From Phaeobacter cretensis (lineage in GTDB: Bacteria > Pseudomonadota > Alphaproteobacteria > Rhodobacterales > Rhodobacteraceae), in NCBI RefSeq assembly GCF_047372505.1, contig NZ_JBKBEU010000001.1, forward strand, positions 3,658,001-3,722,000: DNA of 64,000 nt. Direction: 5' to 3'. A program made the translations under genes and the position numbers. Positions within the stretch are counted from its first letter, which is position 1. Each line of letters opens with the position of its first letter. Below, in pieces: positions 27,360-36,437 of the stretch. The notes beneath the pieces are model-generated. The model saw only the letters and a list, made by a program, of their open reading frames with translations, was not told the DNA's origin and did no database searches.

Positions 27360-28112
27360 ATGTTTGGTATTGAAATCATCGACGCAGGGCTGATCCCTGC
27401 CATGCTGGTGGCACTGATGGCTGGATTGGTCAGCTTTCTGTCACCCTGTGTGCTGCCCATCGTGCCACCCTATTTGGCCTATATGAGCGGCGTTTCCATT
27501 GGCGAAATTCAAGACACCGCGCAGGCACGGCGAAAGGCTATTATTGCCGCGCTGTTCTTTGTAATGGGCCTGTCCACGGTGTTTCTGCTACTAGGGTTCA
27601 CGGCCTCTGCGTTCGGCGCTTTTGTTCTGCAAAATCAGGAACTTTTTGCGCAGGTTTCAGGTGTTGTTGTCATTATCTTTGGCCTGCATTTCTTATCGGT
27701 GTTTCGCATCCCGCTGCTGGACCGCGAGGCACGGATGGATACCGATCAATCTGGTGGCTCGGCGATTGGGGCCTATGTGTTGGGGCTGGCCTTTGCGTTT
27801 GGCTGGACACCCTGCATTGGCCCGCAGCTTGGCGCCATCCTGTCGCTGGCAGCAACCGAGGCTTCGGTAGCGCGCGGCACGCTTTTGTTGGGGATCTATG
27901 CGCTTGGCCTGGGGGTTCCCTTCCTGTTGGCCGCAGTCTTCCTCACGCGCTCCATGGTGCTGATGAACCGGATTAAACCCTACATGGGAATTATCGAGAA
28001 ATTTATGGGCGGACTGCTGATCTTTGTCGGTTTCATGCTGGTCACCGGCTTGTTTTCTGAATTCTCTTTCTGGCTCTTGGAGACGTTCCCGGCGCTGGCC
28101 ACTCTTGGCTGA
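27360..28112 (+). CDS. ccdA: Cytochrome c biogenesis protein CcdA
   Basis: 250 aa integral membrane protein with six hydrophobic segments. It moves reducing equivalents from cytoplasmic thioredoxin to periplasmic thiols for cytochrome c maturation. The two redox cysteines lie in SFLSPCVLPIVPPYLAYMSG (TM1) and FGWTPCIGPQLGAIL (TM4), the pseudo-symmetric motifs of the family. A stem-loop follows at 28170. Confidence 0.95.
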   Translation: MFGIEIIDAGLIPAMLVALMAGLVSFLSPCVLPIVPPYLAYMSGVSIGEIQDTAQARRKAIIAALFFVMGLSTVFLLLGFTASAFGAFVLQNQELFAQVSGVVVIIFGLHFLSVFRIPLLDREARMDTDQSGGSAIGAYVLGLAFAFGWTPCIGPQLGAILSLAATEASVARGTLLLGIYALGLGVPFLLAAVFLTRSMVLMNRIKPYMGIIEKFMGGLLIFVGFMLVTGLFSEFSFWLLETFPALATLG

Positions 28113-28169
28113 TCAGTTTGTTTGGCCAACGCCTGTCGTGGTGGCTGGCCAGATCGCAATCACCCACTA

Positions 28170-28202
28170 AAGCCCCGCCCGGTATATGTTCCGGCGGGGC
28201 TT
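28170..28202 (+). terminator. Hairpin after ccdA
   Basis: AAGCCCCGCC and GGCGGGGCTT pair over 10 bp with a 13-nt loop, followed by ACGCTTTT. It is probably the ccdA terminator. Confidence 0.6.
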
Positions 28203-28312
28203 ACGCTTTTGCAACCGCGCGGCTAAGCTGTTCATAATATAAACAGGCAGAACGGGTCGTGCAGTCCGTGCAAGAGCGTATCAAGAAGACTTCCACAGCA
28301 CCGGAGAGCGGG

Positions 28313-29608
28313 ATGAGCGCAGGCCGAACGCCACAAGGCGACGGGCAGGGTCCTTTGGTGCGCCGACGCAAAGTGTTCTATATTCCGGGCTATGACCCGA
28401 TGCCGCCGCGTCGTTACCGCGAATTATATCGAACGGAAGGCGCTGAACAGGCGAGGATTTCCGGTTATGAGCTCGCCCTCTCGCCGCGGTCGGGTAGGGA
28501 TAAGACCAGTGATGGCGCACTAGGTTTTGGCTGGCAGGTCACTGCCCAGATTGATGGTCATGAGACCAGGAGCGATGTCGAGGTGTTGGTCTGGTCCGAT
28601 ATCGTGCAGGGCAGTATGGCCCCGACCATTGCCCAGACCTATTGGCAAATGGTCCGCACGGCATGGATCTATATCTCGACCGGGACATTGCGGCGATTGA
28701 TGTGGTTGCGCAAAGGCCCGGTGATTGCTGCGCTTTACCCGGTCGGCATGCTTTTGCTTCAGGCGGTTCTGGCATTTGTCGTGGCGCTGTTGATAGCGCA
28801 GATTGGGCAGGCGGGAGTTAACCAGCTTGGTTTTACATCGGACATGGTAGATGCCGCAACGGCATTCCTGTTCTGGGGAGCGGGGCTTTTTGCGGCTGCG
28901 GCGCTGATGCGCTGGTTCCGGCAGCAGGATGGTCGCCTTTTTGCATATTACCTTATGCATGACTATGCTCATTCGGCGGCTCTGCGGGGGGCCTATGCGC
29001 CTGAGCTGGAACAACGCATTGCACTATTCGCAGGTGAGATCGCTACCGTGCTTGGCGATCCTGCCTATGATGAGGTGTTGGTCGTTGGTCATTCCTCGGG
29101 TGCGCATGTCGGCGTCAGCGTGCTTGCTGATGTCCAGAAAACCGGGCTGGGCGTGCGCCATGCCTCTTTGGGTTTTCTAAGCCTTGGACAAGTCGTGCCA
29201 ATGGTTTCTTTCTTACCCGAAGCGCATCGCCTACGGCGCGATCTACGCGATCTTGCCGGGCGAGGAGATCTGTGTTGGGTGGATGTGACGGCGCCGGGGG
29301 ATGGTTGCGCCTTTGCGCTTTGCGATCCGGTGGCAGTTAGCGGTGTGTCTCCGTCTGAAAAACGCTGGCCTCTGGTTGTCTCAGCTGCTTTCACACAGAC
29401 CCTCAGCCCTGCCCGATGGGCCGCTCTGCGCTGGCGGTTTTTCCGACTGCATTTCCAATATCTCTGCGCTTTTGATCAGCCGGGGGAGTATGATTACTTT
29501 CAGATTACGGCGGGCCCGCACACATTAGAAAGTCGCTATCGCAATCGTAAACCGTCACGCTCACGGATCGACGTGACGGCTTCCAAATACACTTCGGTCG
29601 GTGATTGA
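28313..29608 (+). CDS. Membrane protein with alpha/beta hydrolase-like serine motif
   Basis: 431 aa from ATG at 28313 (GGAG 6 bp before); an in-frame GTG at 28259 would add 18 residues. The N-terminal cytoplasmic part has RKVFYIPGYDPMPPRRYREL. Two hydrophobic stretches (about 135-170 and 185-205) are membrane segments. Then VVGHSSGAHVGVSVLAD looks like the lipase nucleophile elbow GxSxG. I recognise it only as a conserved alphaproteobacterial hypothetical. Its stop overlaps the P450 start by one base (TGATG), so the two are coupled and may act on one lipid-like substrate. Confidence 0.75.
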   Translation: MSAGRTPQGDGQGPLVRRRKVFYIPGYDPMPPRRYRELYRTEGAEQARISGYELALSPRSGRDKTSDGALGFGWQVTAQIDGHETRSDVEVLVWSDIVQGSMAPTIAQTYWQMVRTAWIYISTGTLRRLMWLRKGPVIAALYPVGMLLLQAVLAFVVALLIAQIGQAGVNQLGFTSDMVDAATAFLFWGAGLFAAAALMRWFRQQDGRLFAYYLMHDYAHSAALRGAYAPELEQRIALFAGEIATVLGDPAYDEVLVVGHSSGAHVGVSVLADVQKTGLGVRHASLGFLSLGQVVPMVSFLPEAHRLRRDLRDLAGRGDLCWVDVTAPGDGCAFALCDPVAVSGVSPSEKRWPLVVSAAFTQTLSPARWAALRWRFFRLHFQYLCAFDQPGEYDYFQITAGPHTLESRYRNRKPSRSRIDVTASKYTSVGD

Positions 29609-31077
29609 TGGAAGACGTTTCAAATGAAGCGGTGGCAGCTAAGGTGGCCCGAACAGGCACCGATGCCGGACCCATTGCTAAGCAGGTGATCCCGCCCAAG
29701 CCTGCAGCCCGGTCCGCAAAAGTCTCGCTATGGCGTTACTTGCGGCTGTTTCGTGCCGATTTGCTGTCGGCACAACCGGCGAAACTCTACCGCGCCTGGA
29801 TGGCGGAGTTTCGCACGCCCTTCTTTCGCTCGTATCTGGTGAACCAACCTGATCTTGTTGACACGGTACTTAAGCAGCAACCGGATGCGTTTCCCAAGTC
29901 CAACCGCATTAGTGAGGGGCTCCGGCCGCTTTTGGGGAACTCTGTTTTCCTTACCAACGGCGAGATCTGGAAACGCCAGCGTCGGATTATTGATCCGGCA
30001 TTTGAGGGCGGCCGGCTACGTCAGGTCTACCCAGCCATGTACGCCGCTGCTGAGGCCGCTATCACGAGGCTATCCGGGCAGTTGGCGGGGATGCCAGATC
30101 AACCAATCGAGATTGAAGCCGAAACCTCTCACGCCGCAGCTGATGTTATTTTTCGTACGCTGTTTTCGATCCCGATAGAGCATCATGTGGCACAGGAGGT
30201 CTTTGACCGGTTTCGCGCTTATCAGCAAAGCCAGCCAATCCTGAACCTTGCTGCCTTTGTGCCGTTACCGCGATGGGTACCGCGCTTTCATCGGCCTGCC
30301 ACACGCCAAAACGCGGCCCGGATCCGGGCCCTGATCACCGACCTAACGCAACGACGTATGCAAGCCATTGATGCGGGGCTGGCACCCGATGATTTGGCGA
30401 CCAAAATTATGACGACCACGGATCCTGAAACCGGAGAGGTTTTTTCGACCGATGATATGGTCGATCAGGTGGCGATCTTCTTTCTGGCCGGACATGAAAC
30501 CAGCGCTTCCGCTCTGGCTTGGGCGCTTTATTTGGTGGCGCTTGCACCGAACTGGCAGGATCAGATCGCCAAAGAGGCCTCTGGGCTGTCTTTGGACAGC
30601 TTTGCAAACGTCAGTAAGCTGAGGGTCAGCCGAGATGTTTTCCGTGAGGCCCTCAGGCTGTATCCACCGGTTCCGATGATGGTGCGGGAAACCACCTGTC
30701 CGCAGCAGTTTCGGGATCGCATTTTGCCAGAAGGCGCGCAAGTTGTCCTCAGTCCTTGGCATCTGCATCGCCACACGCGGCTCTGGGATAATCCCGATGG
30801 GTTTGATCCGGGGCGCTGGCAAACGGAGAACGGCAAGACCTGTCAGAGAGACGCTTATATTCCGTTCTCTGCCGGACCACGGGTCTGTACCGGTGCAGGG
30901 TTTGCGATGATCGAAGGGCCGCTGATCTTGTCTATGATCCTGCGCCGCTATCGGGTGACGCCAGTGTCTGGCAAAGAACCCGTACCAGTCGCACATCTCA
31001 CCGTTCGGTCGAAAAACGGTATCTGGCTGCGTCTGACACCCCTTGAGAGCGACGCGCAGCCAGAAAGAGAGCGTTAG
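29608..31077 (+). CDS. Cytochrome P450
   Basis: 489 aa. All P450 hallmarks are present: I-helix AGHETSASALAWALY, ExxR in REALRLYPPVPMMVRE, and heme loop FSAGPRVCTGAG with the cysteine ligand. It should be a soluble or peripheral heme monooxygenase needing a ferredoxin partner, which is not encoded beside it. It is translationally coupled to the membrane hydrolase. Its stop overlaps the convergent lipoprotein gene. The substrate is unknown. It contrasts with the cysteine-less P450-like protein at 56081. Confidence 0.95.
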   Translation: MEDVSNEAVAAKVARTGTDAGPIAKQVIPPKPAARSAKVSLWRYLRLFRADLLSAQPAKLYRAWMAEFRTPFFRSYLVNQPDLVDTVLKQQPDAFPKSNRISEGLRPLLGNSVFLTNGEIWKRQRRIIDPAFEGGRLRQVYPAMYAAAEAAITRLSGQLAGMPDQPIEIEAETSHAAADVIFRTLFSIPIEHHVAQEVFDRFRAYQQSQPILNLAAFVPLPRWVPRFHRPATRQNAARIRALITDLTQRRMQAIDAGLAPDDLATKIMTTTDPETGEVFSTDDMVDQVAIFFLAGHETSASALAWALYLVALAPNWQDQIAKEASGLSLDSFANVSKLRVSRDVFREALRLYPPVPMMVRETTCPQQFRDRILPEGAQVVLSPWHLHRHTRLWDNPDGFDPGRWQTENGKTCQRDAYIPFSAGPRVCTGAGFAMIEGPLILSMILRRYRVTPVSGKEPVPVAHLTVRSKNGIWLRLTPLESDAQPERER

Positions 31078-31457
31078 TTGGTAAATTTCACCGGCGTGCC
31101 TGTTGCATGACGGCAGCCCCAGCTCGTCGGGCAGACTTGGACACCGGTAATGTTGATGCCGATGACAGTGTAGGCCCCGACATTGGCGGCTTCAATTCGC
31201 AATTTTTGCTGCGCTTGTGCAACGGCAGGAGCAGGGTGGAAGGCTGTAACCTTCGCAACGGCCGTCTTGATGGGCGGAAGCGAAGTGAAGTTTCCTCCGT
31301 TAACAGTTGTCGCCGATATGAGCCTGATTTCATTTACCGGAGTAGCAGAGACCGTGTTCGCCGCGTTGGCCTGTTTCTCAAGCTGAGATGGATAGCTTAT
31401 TGTATCTGAACAGGCAGAAACTAAGGCCAGTGCTGCAATAAGAGCCAGCGGTTTCAT
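31074..31457 (-). CDS. Small putative lipoprotein
   Basis: 127 aa from ATG at 31457 (MKPLALIAALALVSACSDT). The lipobox VSAC makes lipidation likely. The mature protein has INEIR-like and ITGVQVCPTSWGCRHATG segments, with two cysteines that could form a disulfide near the C-terminus. The longer upstream frame lacks signal features and was rejected. The function is unknown. It overlaps the P450 end by four bases on the opposite strand. Confidence 0.7.
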   Translation of the reverse strand: MKPLALIAALALVSACSDTISYPSQLEKQANAANTVSATPVNEIRLISATTVNGGNFTSLPPIKTAVAKVTAFHPAPAVAQAQQKLRIEAANVGAYTVIGINITGVQVCPTSWGCRHATGTPVKFTN

Positions 31458-31555
31458 ATGAGATCCGCTTTTGATTAATTGATGTGTCTTAAATAGAATT
31501 TTGACCCAAACGATCTCTAACGAAAGCCGATCTCTAACGATATTCCGACCTATAA

Positions 31556-31807
31556 TTAGGTGGAATATTGCTTGTCGTTCAATTCGACAAGTTGCGCTCT
31601 TAGCCGACGCAAAACATGCAGGCGGATGGCTGACGCTAGACCACAATCCACGCCGCGTGTTTCATCGATTTCAGCAGCCAAATCATTGATCGCACGCCCA
31701 TCTTCTGCTGCGATTTCGCGGAAGGCCTGCCAGAATTCGTCCTCCAGCGACACCGATGTGCGGTGCCCACGTAGCGTCAAAGAATGTTTCTCGGGGCGGC
31801 TATTCAT
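31556..31807 (-). CDS. Ribbon-helix-helix domain protein
   Basis: 83 aa. HSLTLRGHRTSVSLEDEFW followed by two helices (AFREIAAEDGRAINDLAAEI and ASAIRLHVLRRLRAQL) matches the ribbon-helix-helix fold used for DNA binding. Its ATG overlaps the end of the DUF4169 gene, and fumC lies just upstream, so the three are one operon. It may regulate this operon, but no operator is visible. Confidence 0.85.
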   Translation of the reverse strand: MNSRPEKHSLTLRGHRTSVSLEDEFWQAFREIAAEDGRAINDLAAEIDETRGVDCGLASAIRLHVLRRLRAQLVELNDKQYST

Positions 31808-31979
31808 CGTCGCGTTTGTGATCGTCCAACCGTTTCACATCCTGTGCATTACGGGCCTTGTCCAGTTCTTTTTCGGCCTTGGTTCGGCCGAAGGCTACAG
31901 AGTTCTGGTCAGCGCGGGCCTTTTTCTCGGCCAGCGCTTTGTTTTTTCTGTACCGGTTCAGATTGACCGGCTCCGCCAT
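31800..31979 (-). CDS. DUF4169 family small protein
   Basis: 59 aa: MAEPVNLNRYRKNKALAEKK, then a highly charged helical tail ending HKRDDE. The N-terminal VNLNRYRK motif is diagnostic for DUF4169. Its start overlaps the fumC stop (TGATG) and its stop overlaps the ribbon-helix-helix start, giving tight coupling. The function is unknown; the basic, helical character would suit nucleic-acid or protein binding. Confidence 0.85.
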   Translation of the reverse strand: MAEPVNLNRYRKNKALAEKKARADQNSVAFGRTKAEKELDKARNAQDVKRLDDHKRDDE

Positions 31980-33373
31980 CAGCCTTTTGGCCCGATCATG
32001 TCTTCGGGACGGACCACGGCATCAAAAGTTGCTTCATCCACGAAACCAAGCGCAATGGCCTCTTCCTTCAGTGTTGTGCCATTCTTATGCGCAGTCTTGG
32101 CGACCTTGGTTGCATTGTCATAGCCGATGGTCGGCGCAAGCGCTGTGACCAGCATCAGCGACTCTTTCATCAGCTTCTCAATGCGGGGTTCATTGGCCTC
32201 GATGCCCTTTAGCATCCGCTCGGTAAAGCTGTCCGCCGCGTCGCCCAGCAGCTGGATCGATTGCAACAGGTTGTACGACATCATCGGATTGTAGACGTTC
32301 AACTCAAAATGCCCCTGGGAGCCTGCAAATGTAATGGCTGCATTGTTGCCCATCACATGTGCTGCGACCTGCGTCAGCGCCTCGGCCTGAGTAGGGTTCA
32401 CCTTGCCGGGCATAATGGACGAACCGGGCTCGTTCTCAGGCAAGATCAGTTCGCCCAGACCGGAGCGTGGGCCAGAACCAAGAAAGCGGATGTCATTGGC
32501 AATTTTGTAGCAGCTTCCGGCAATGGTTGCGAGCGCGCCTGACAGGAATACCATTGCATCATGGGCTGCCAGCGCTTCGAATTTGTTCGGTGCAGTCACA
32601 AAGGGCAGGCCGGTGATTTCTGCCATATTGGCAGCCACTTCTTCGCCCCAGCCGTTTTGGGTGTTGAGGCCTGTGCCAACGGCGGTGCCGCCTTGCGCCA
32701 GTTCATAAATGCCAGGCATCGCTGCGTCGACCCGCGCCAACCCTTGCCGGATCTGATGTGCATAACCGCCGAATTCCTGGCCGAGAGTCAGGGGCGTGGC
32801 ATCTTGGGTATGGGTGCGGCCAATCTTGATGATATCCTTGAAGGCCTCTGTCTTGGCCTCAAGCCCTTCGGCCAGTTTGGTCAGGCCGGGCACCAGCACA
32901 TCGCGCACCGACATCGCGGTAGCAATATGCATCGCGGTCGGGAACGTGTCATTGGAAGACTGCCCCATATTACAGTGGTCATTGGGGTGTACCGGATCTT
33001 TAGATCCGATCGTGCCGCCGAGGATTTCGATCGCACGGTTTGCGATAACCTCATTAGAGTTCATGTTGGATTGCGTGCCGGAGCCAGTCTGCCAGACCAC
33101 CAACGGAAAATTATCATCAAACTTGCCGTCGATCACCTCACCCGCCGCCTGGATGATGGCATCTGCGAGCTTGGTGTCCAATTTGCCCGAGGCCTTGTTT
33201 GCCATTGCACAGGCCTGTTTGATCACGCCAAGCCCTCGCACTATGGCGACAGGCTGTTTCTCCCAGCCAATGGGGAAGTTCATGATCGAACGCTGGGTCT
33301 GAGCGCCCCAGTACTTGTTGGCGGGGACTTCAAGCGGACCGAAGCTGTCGGTTTCGGTGCGGGTATCGGACAT
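31979..33373 (-). CDS. fumC: Class II fumarate hydratase
   Basis: 464 aa, full length. It converts fumarate to malate in the citric acid cycle without an iron-sulfur cluster. GSSIMPGKVNPTQAEALTQV is the superfamily signature with the catalytic serine loop. Other marks are GSGTQSNMNSNEVIANRA, HPNDHCNMGQSSNDTFPTAM and GRTHTQDATPLTLGQE. It begins an operon with DUF4169 and a ribbon-helix-helix gene. Confidence 0.97.
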   Translation of the reverse strand: MSDTRTETDSFGPLEVPANKYWGAQTQRSIMNFPIGWEKQPVAIVRGLGVIKQACAMANKASGKLDTKLADAIIQAAGEVIDGKFDDNFPLVVWQTGSGTQSNMNSNEVIANRAIEILGGTIGSKDPVHPNDHCNMGQSSNDTFPTAMHIATAMSVRDVLVPGLTKLAEGLEAKTEAFKDIIKIGRTHTQDATPLTLGQEFGGYAHQIRQGLARVDAAMPGIYELAQGGTAVGTGLNTQNGWGEEVAANMAEITGLPFVTAPNKFEALAAHDAMVFLSGALATIAGSCYKIANDIRFLGSGPRSGLGELILPENEPGSSIMPGKVNPTQAEALTQVAAHVMGNNAAITFAGSQGHFELNVYNPMMSYNLLQSIQLLGDAADSFTERMLKGIEANEPRIEKLMKESLMLVTALAPTIGYDNATKVAKTAHKNGTTLKEEAIALGFVDEATFDAVVRPEDMIGPKG

Positions 33374-33576
33374 AAGTCTCTCTCCGTCTCAATGATGTCT
33401 GTTTGTATGCGTCGGCATGCCGTCTACCCCGAGCAGGGCCACGAGGCAATTGCGCAGTTTCGCGCAGCATAGCCAATCCGGACCCGAGGTATAGAGCCCA
33501 TTGCAGCATGAACCATTGCGCCGGGCCAGAAGACCGCTAGATTAAGCCGAGACAGACCCCAAATCGAGGATCCGCC

Positions 33577-34176
33577 GTGTTCACCAACCGCCCCATGTTG
33601 CCACGCCTAGACTCTGCGCAGATCGCGCACCTGTGCATCGGGGGTATTGCTGCACTGATGTTGATGGTTGCATTGGGTTTGACCGGGCCGGCAATGGCAG
33701 CAGATGTGCGCCCCTTCTTTGGCGACTATGAAGGTTCGTTAGTGGTGCCAAATCCGGATGGTACCGAAGAACACCGAGATGCGACCGTCGAGATTGGCCC
33801 GATTTCAGACAGTGAAGACAGTTTCTTTGTTCAGTGGACGACAACCTCACTAAAGAAAGACGGGCGGCGCAAAACCAAATCTTACAATGTTGAATTTCAG
33901 GCAACTGAACGTTCGGATATTTTTGCAGCGGCGATGAAACGCAATGTCTTTGGCCATACCGTGCAACTGGACCCGATGAAGGGGGAACCCTATGTCTGGG
34001 GCCGCATCGTTGGGGATACACTCACGGTATTTTCCATGTTCATAGGTCCCAACGGTGACTATGAGATGCAGCAATACGACCGGACGTTGGCAGAGGGCGG
34101 TCTGGATCTAGTATATTCCTCTCATCGAAACGGCTTCCCGCGTAAGGAACTAAAGACCTTTCTTGAGCGTCACTGA
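33577..34176 (+). CDS. Exported protein of unknown function
   Basis: 199 aa from GTG at 33577 (GAGG upstream); ATG at 33595 is possible. A signal peptide with hydrophobic core CIGGIAALMLMVALGLTG ends GPAMA-AD, a type I cleavage site. The mature part (VRPFFGDYEGSLVV, TTSLKKDGRRKTKSYNVEFQ, WGRIVGDTLTVFSMFIGPNG) looks like an all-beta, lipocalin-like fold. I do not recognise the family. It is divergent from fumC. Confidence 0.75.
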   Translation: MFTNRPMLPRLDSAQIAHLCIGGIAALMLMVALGLTGPAMAADVRPFFGDYEGSLVVPNPDGTEEHRDATVEIGPISDSEDSFFVQWTTTSLKKDGRRKTKSYNVEFQATERSDIFAAAMKRNVFGHTVQLDPMKGEPYVWGRIVGDTLTVFSMFIGPNGDYEMQQYDRTLAEGGLDLVYSSHRNGFPRKELKTFLERH

Positions 34177-34335
34177 TTGTAGCGACTTATCGTTTTAAAT
34201 ATTTTATTTGTAATAGGTTAAGAAGCATTTCTCATGTGGAATTTGCGAACCAGAATAACTGGATTACAAGGTTGAATTCTGGCAGAAGAGTGGCGCGACC
34301 CCAAGGTGTCTGGAAGATAGATACCGCCGAGCATG

Positions 34336-34367
34336 AAAAATGCGCCACATGAGATTATGCGGCGCAT
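34336..34367 (-). terminator. Terminator after sspB (minus strand)
   Basis: On the minus strand ATGCGCC and GGCGCAT pair around a 14-nt loop and are followed by five T. It lies 35 bp beyond the sspB stop. Confidence 0.75.
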
Positions 34368-34401
34368 CCAGCATAGATCGATTGCGGGTGTTATCCAGCT
34401 A

Positions 34402-34878
34402 TTACTTCCGGAAACTGTCTAGCGACACAACGTCGGCCGGTTTCTTGTCTTCCGGGTTTTCATCAACCTCAATCTCGACGTCATCGTCCAGTTCGACGAT
34501 CATCTCTTCGGCTTCACCGTCTTCTTCTGGCGATTCAAAACGCAGCCCAAATTCGACGGACGGATCAACAAATGTCTTGATGGCGTCGTAGGGAATATAC
34601 AGCGGTTCTGGTGAATCGCCAAAGTTCAGAGTGATGGCAAAGCCGTCCTCTCCTACATCAAGATTGTCGAACCAGTGCTGCATAACCACGGTCATCTCGC
34701 CGGGGTAGCGATCTGACAGCCAGTCAGCCAGTTCCGCATCCGGGTGCGCGGTGTCAAACGTGATGAAGAAATGGTGGTTGCCGGGCAGCCCATGCTCCGC
34801 AACCCCATCCAGAACTGAGCGGATTAAGCCACGCATGGCCGAATGCATCAGATTTCCATAATCAATTTCGCGGGACAT
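34402..34878 (-). CDS. sspB: ClpXP adaptor SspB (alpha type)
   Basis: 158 aa. SspB tethers ssrA-tagged proteins to the ClpXP protease. MSREIDYGNLMHSAMRGLIRSVL and HHFFITFDTAHPDAELADWL are the alphaproteobacterial form. The folded domain (about 1-115) is followed by an acidic linker (EEMIVELDDDVEIEVDENPED) and a C-terminal tail ADVVSLDSFRK that would dock on ClpX. Confidence 0.93.
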   Translation of the reverse strand: MSREIDYGNLMHSAMRGLIRSVLDGVAEHGLPGNHHFFITFDTAHPDAELADWLSDRYPGEMTVVMQHWFDNLDVGEDGFAITLNFGDSPEPLYIPYDAIKTFVDPSVEFGLRFESPEEDGEAEEMIVELDDDVEIEVDENPEDKKPADVVSLDSFRK

Positions 34879-35014
34879 TCCGATACCCTTAAGCCTCTTT
34901 GATTTTAGAATACGGATTTTTACCAGAAACTAAAGGGCCGCTTGTGAGAGATTCATAAATAATTTCTGACACTAGCAGGACGGCGTTGTGATCTGTATCC
35001 CGTAAATCCTAGGC

Positions 35015-36313
35015 TCAGATCACCTGCGAAATGGCCATGCCAAGTGCCGCCATCATTGGCAGAACAATCGCCAATCGACCGCCGCAAACCAAGGACACAA
35101 CCGGTGCGGCCAAGACCAGCAGAGCCGCGCTGACGTCAAGACTGGCCATGTCCGGCATCATCAGGGTGATGCCGGGCAATTCCATTATCGAGATCTGCTG
35201 AAAGAGGACATGCAGCAAAAACCAGACCGACAGGTTAAGGATCACCCCAACGACCGCGGCAGTAATCCCCCGCAGAGCAGCGCCCAGCCTTGGGTGACTG
35301 GCAATTCGTTCCACATGCGGAGCGGCCAGAAAGATCCATAGAAAGCACGGCAGAAAGGTCGCCCAGAGCGCAACCACCCCGGCTGCCAGTGCCATCCAGA
35401 TGCCCGAGGCAAATGCGCCCGCCAGCATGGCTACAAACTGCGTCACCAGGATCAGCGGACCGGGCGTGGTCTCTGCCAATCCCAGCGCGTCAATCATCTG
35501 GCCAGTATCGACCCATTGATACTGCGTAACCACAGTTTGCGACATATAGGCCAGCACGGCATAGGCACCACCAAAGGTGACCACTGCCAGTTTGGCAAAG
35601 AACCAGCCAATATCGGCCAACAACTGTGGGCCGAACATGCTGAGCGCCCCCAGTGGTAACAGCCACAGTGATCCCCAAATCAACAGCGTTGGCCAGAACC
35701 GGCCTTTCGCTACTGCCGGAGTCGCGGTGGTTCCGGTTTCGGTTGGCAGTGCCCGAAGGGCTCCCAGTATACCGGCAATCAGGATCACCAGCGGAAACGG
35801 CAATCCAAACAGGAACAACGCAATGAATCCGAAAGCTGCCAACGCCAGATCAATAGTCCCGTGCAGTGCCTTCTTTCCCAGACGCTGCAAAGCTTGCAAG
35901 ACGATCGCTACAACCGCGGCTTTGATCCCTAGAAATGCTGACTGGACCATCGGTTGCGTACCAAAGCTGACATATAGAAAGACCAATACCCCAGTGACCA
36001 AGGCTCCGGGCAGGACGAACAATAGCCCCGCCAGCAACCCGCCAAGTCCACCCCGTAAGCGCCAGCCGGCATAGGTTGCGAGCTGCATCGCCTCTGGCCC
36101 CGGCAGCATCATGCAAAACGATAAAGCACGCAGAAACCCGGTTTCACTTAACCAGGAACGATCTTCGACCAATTCTTTGTGCATCAGGGCAATCTGCGCA
36201 GCGGGCCCGCCAAAGGACAATAGACCAATGCGGCCAAAGACCCGCAGCAGATCGTTCATAGATTTGCCACCACTCGTAGGCGCGACTTTGGGATCTGTGG
36301 AAATCTCGGTCAT
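35015..36313 (-). CDS. chrA: Chromate efflux transporter
   Basis: 432 aa from ATG at 36313; a 12-residue upstream extension is less likely. It has the two CHR repeats with about ten membrane segments. Repeat one has GLLSFGGPAAQIALMHKELV and MLPGPEAMQLATYAGWR; repeat two has LAVVTFGGAYAVLAYM and LAETTPGPLILVTQFV. It exports chromate by proton coupling and may also carry sulfate. It is a single gene with no regulator beside it. Confidence 0.93.
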   Translation of the reverse strand: MTEISTDPKVAPTSGGKSMNDLLRVFGRIGLLSFGGPAAQIALMHKELVEDRSWLSETGFLRALSFCMMLPGPEAMQLATYAGWRLRGGLGGLLAGLLFVLPGALVTGVLVFLYVSFGTQPMVQSAFLGIKAAVVAIVLQALQRLGKKALHGTIDLALAAFGFIALFLFGLPFPLVILIAGILGALRALPTETGTTATPAVAKGRFWPTLLIWGSLWLLPLGALSMFGPQLLADIGWFFAKLAVVTFGGAYAVLAYMSQTVVTQYQWVDTGQMIDALGLAETTPGPLILVTQFVAMLAGAFASGIWMALAAGVVALWATFLPCFLWIFLAAPHVERIASHPRLGAALRGITAAVVGVILNLSVWFLLHVLFQQISIMELPGITLMMPDMASLDVSAALLVLAAPVVSLVCGGRLAIVLPMMAALGMAISQVI

Positions 36314-36437
36314 ACGTGCACCACTGGCTGAACGCTGACGTTGTACCACTCTACCCGCATTGTACCAGTGCTCTGCCGGCGCTATAGGGCTGAAAACGAG
36401 ACTATTACAAAAACATCATGGTGCGACCGGCAGGGCA

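Noticed and set aside
32561..33472. 303-codon plus-strand frame opposite fumC
   Set aside because: fumC is unambiguous on the minus strand and the antisense frame has no recognisable domain.
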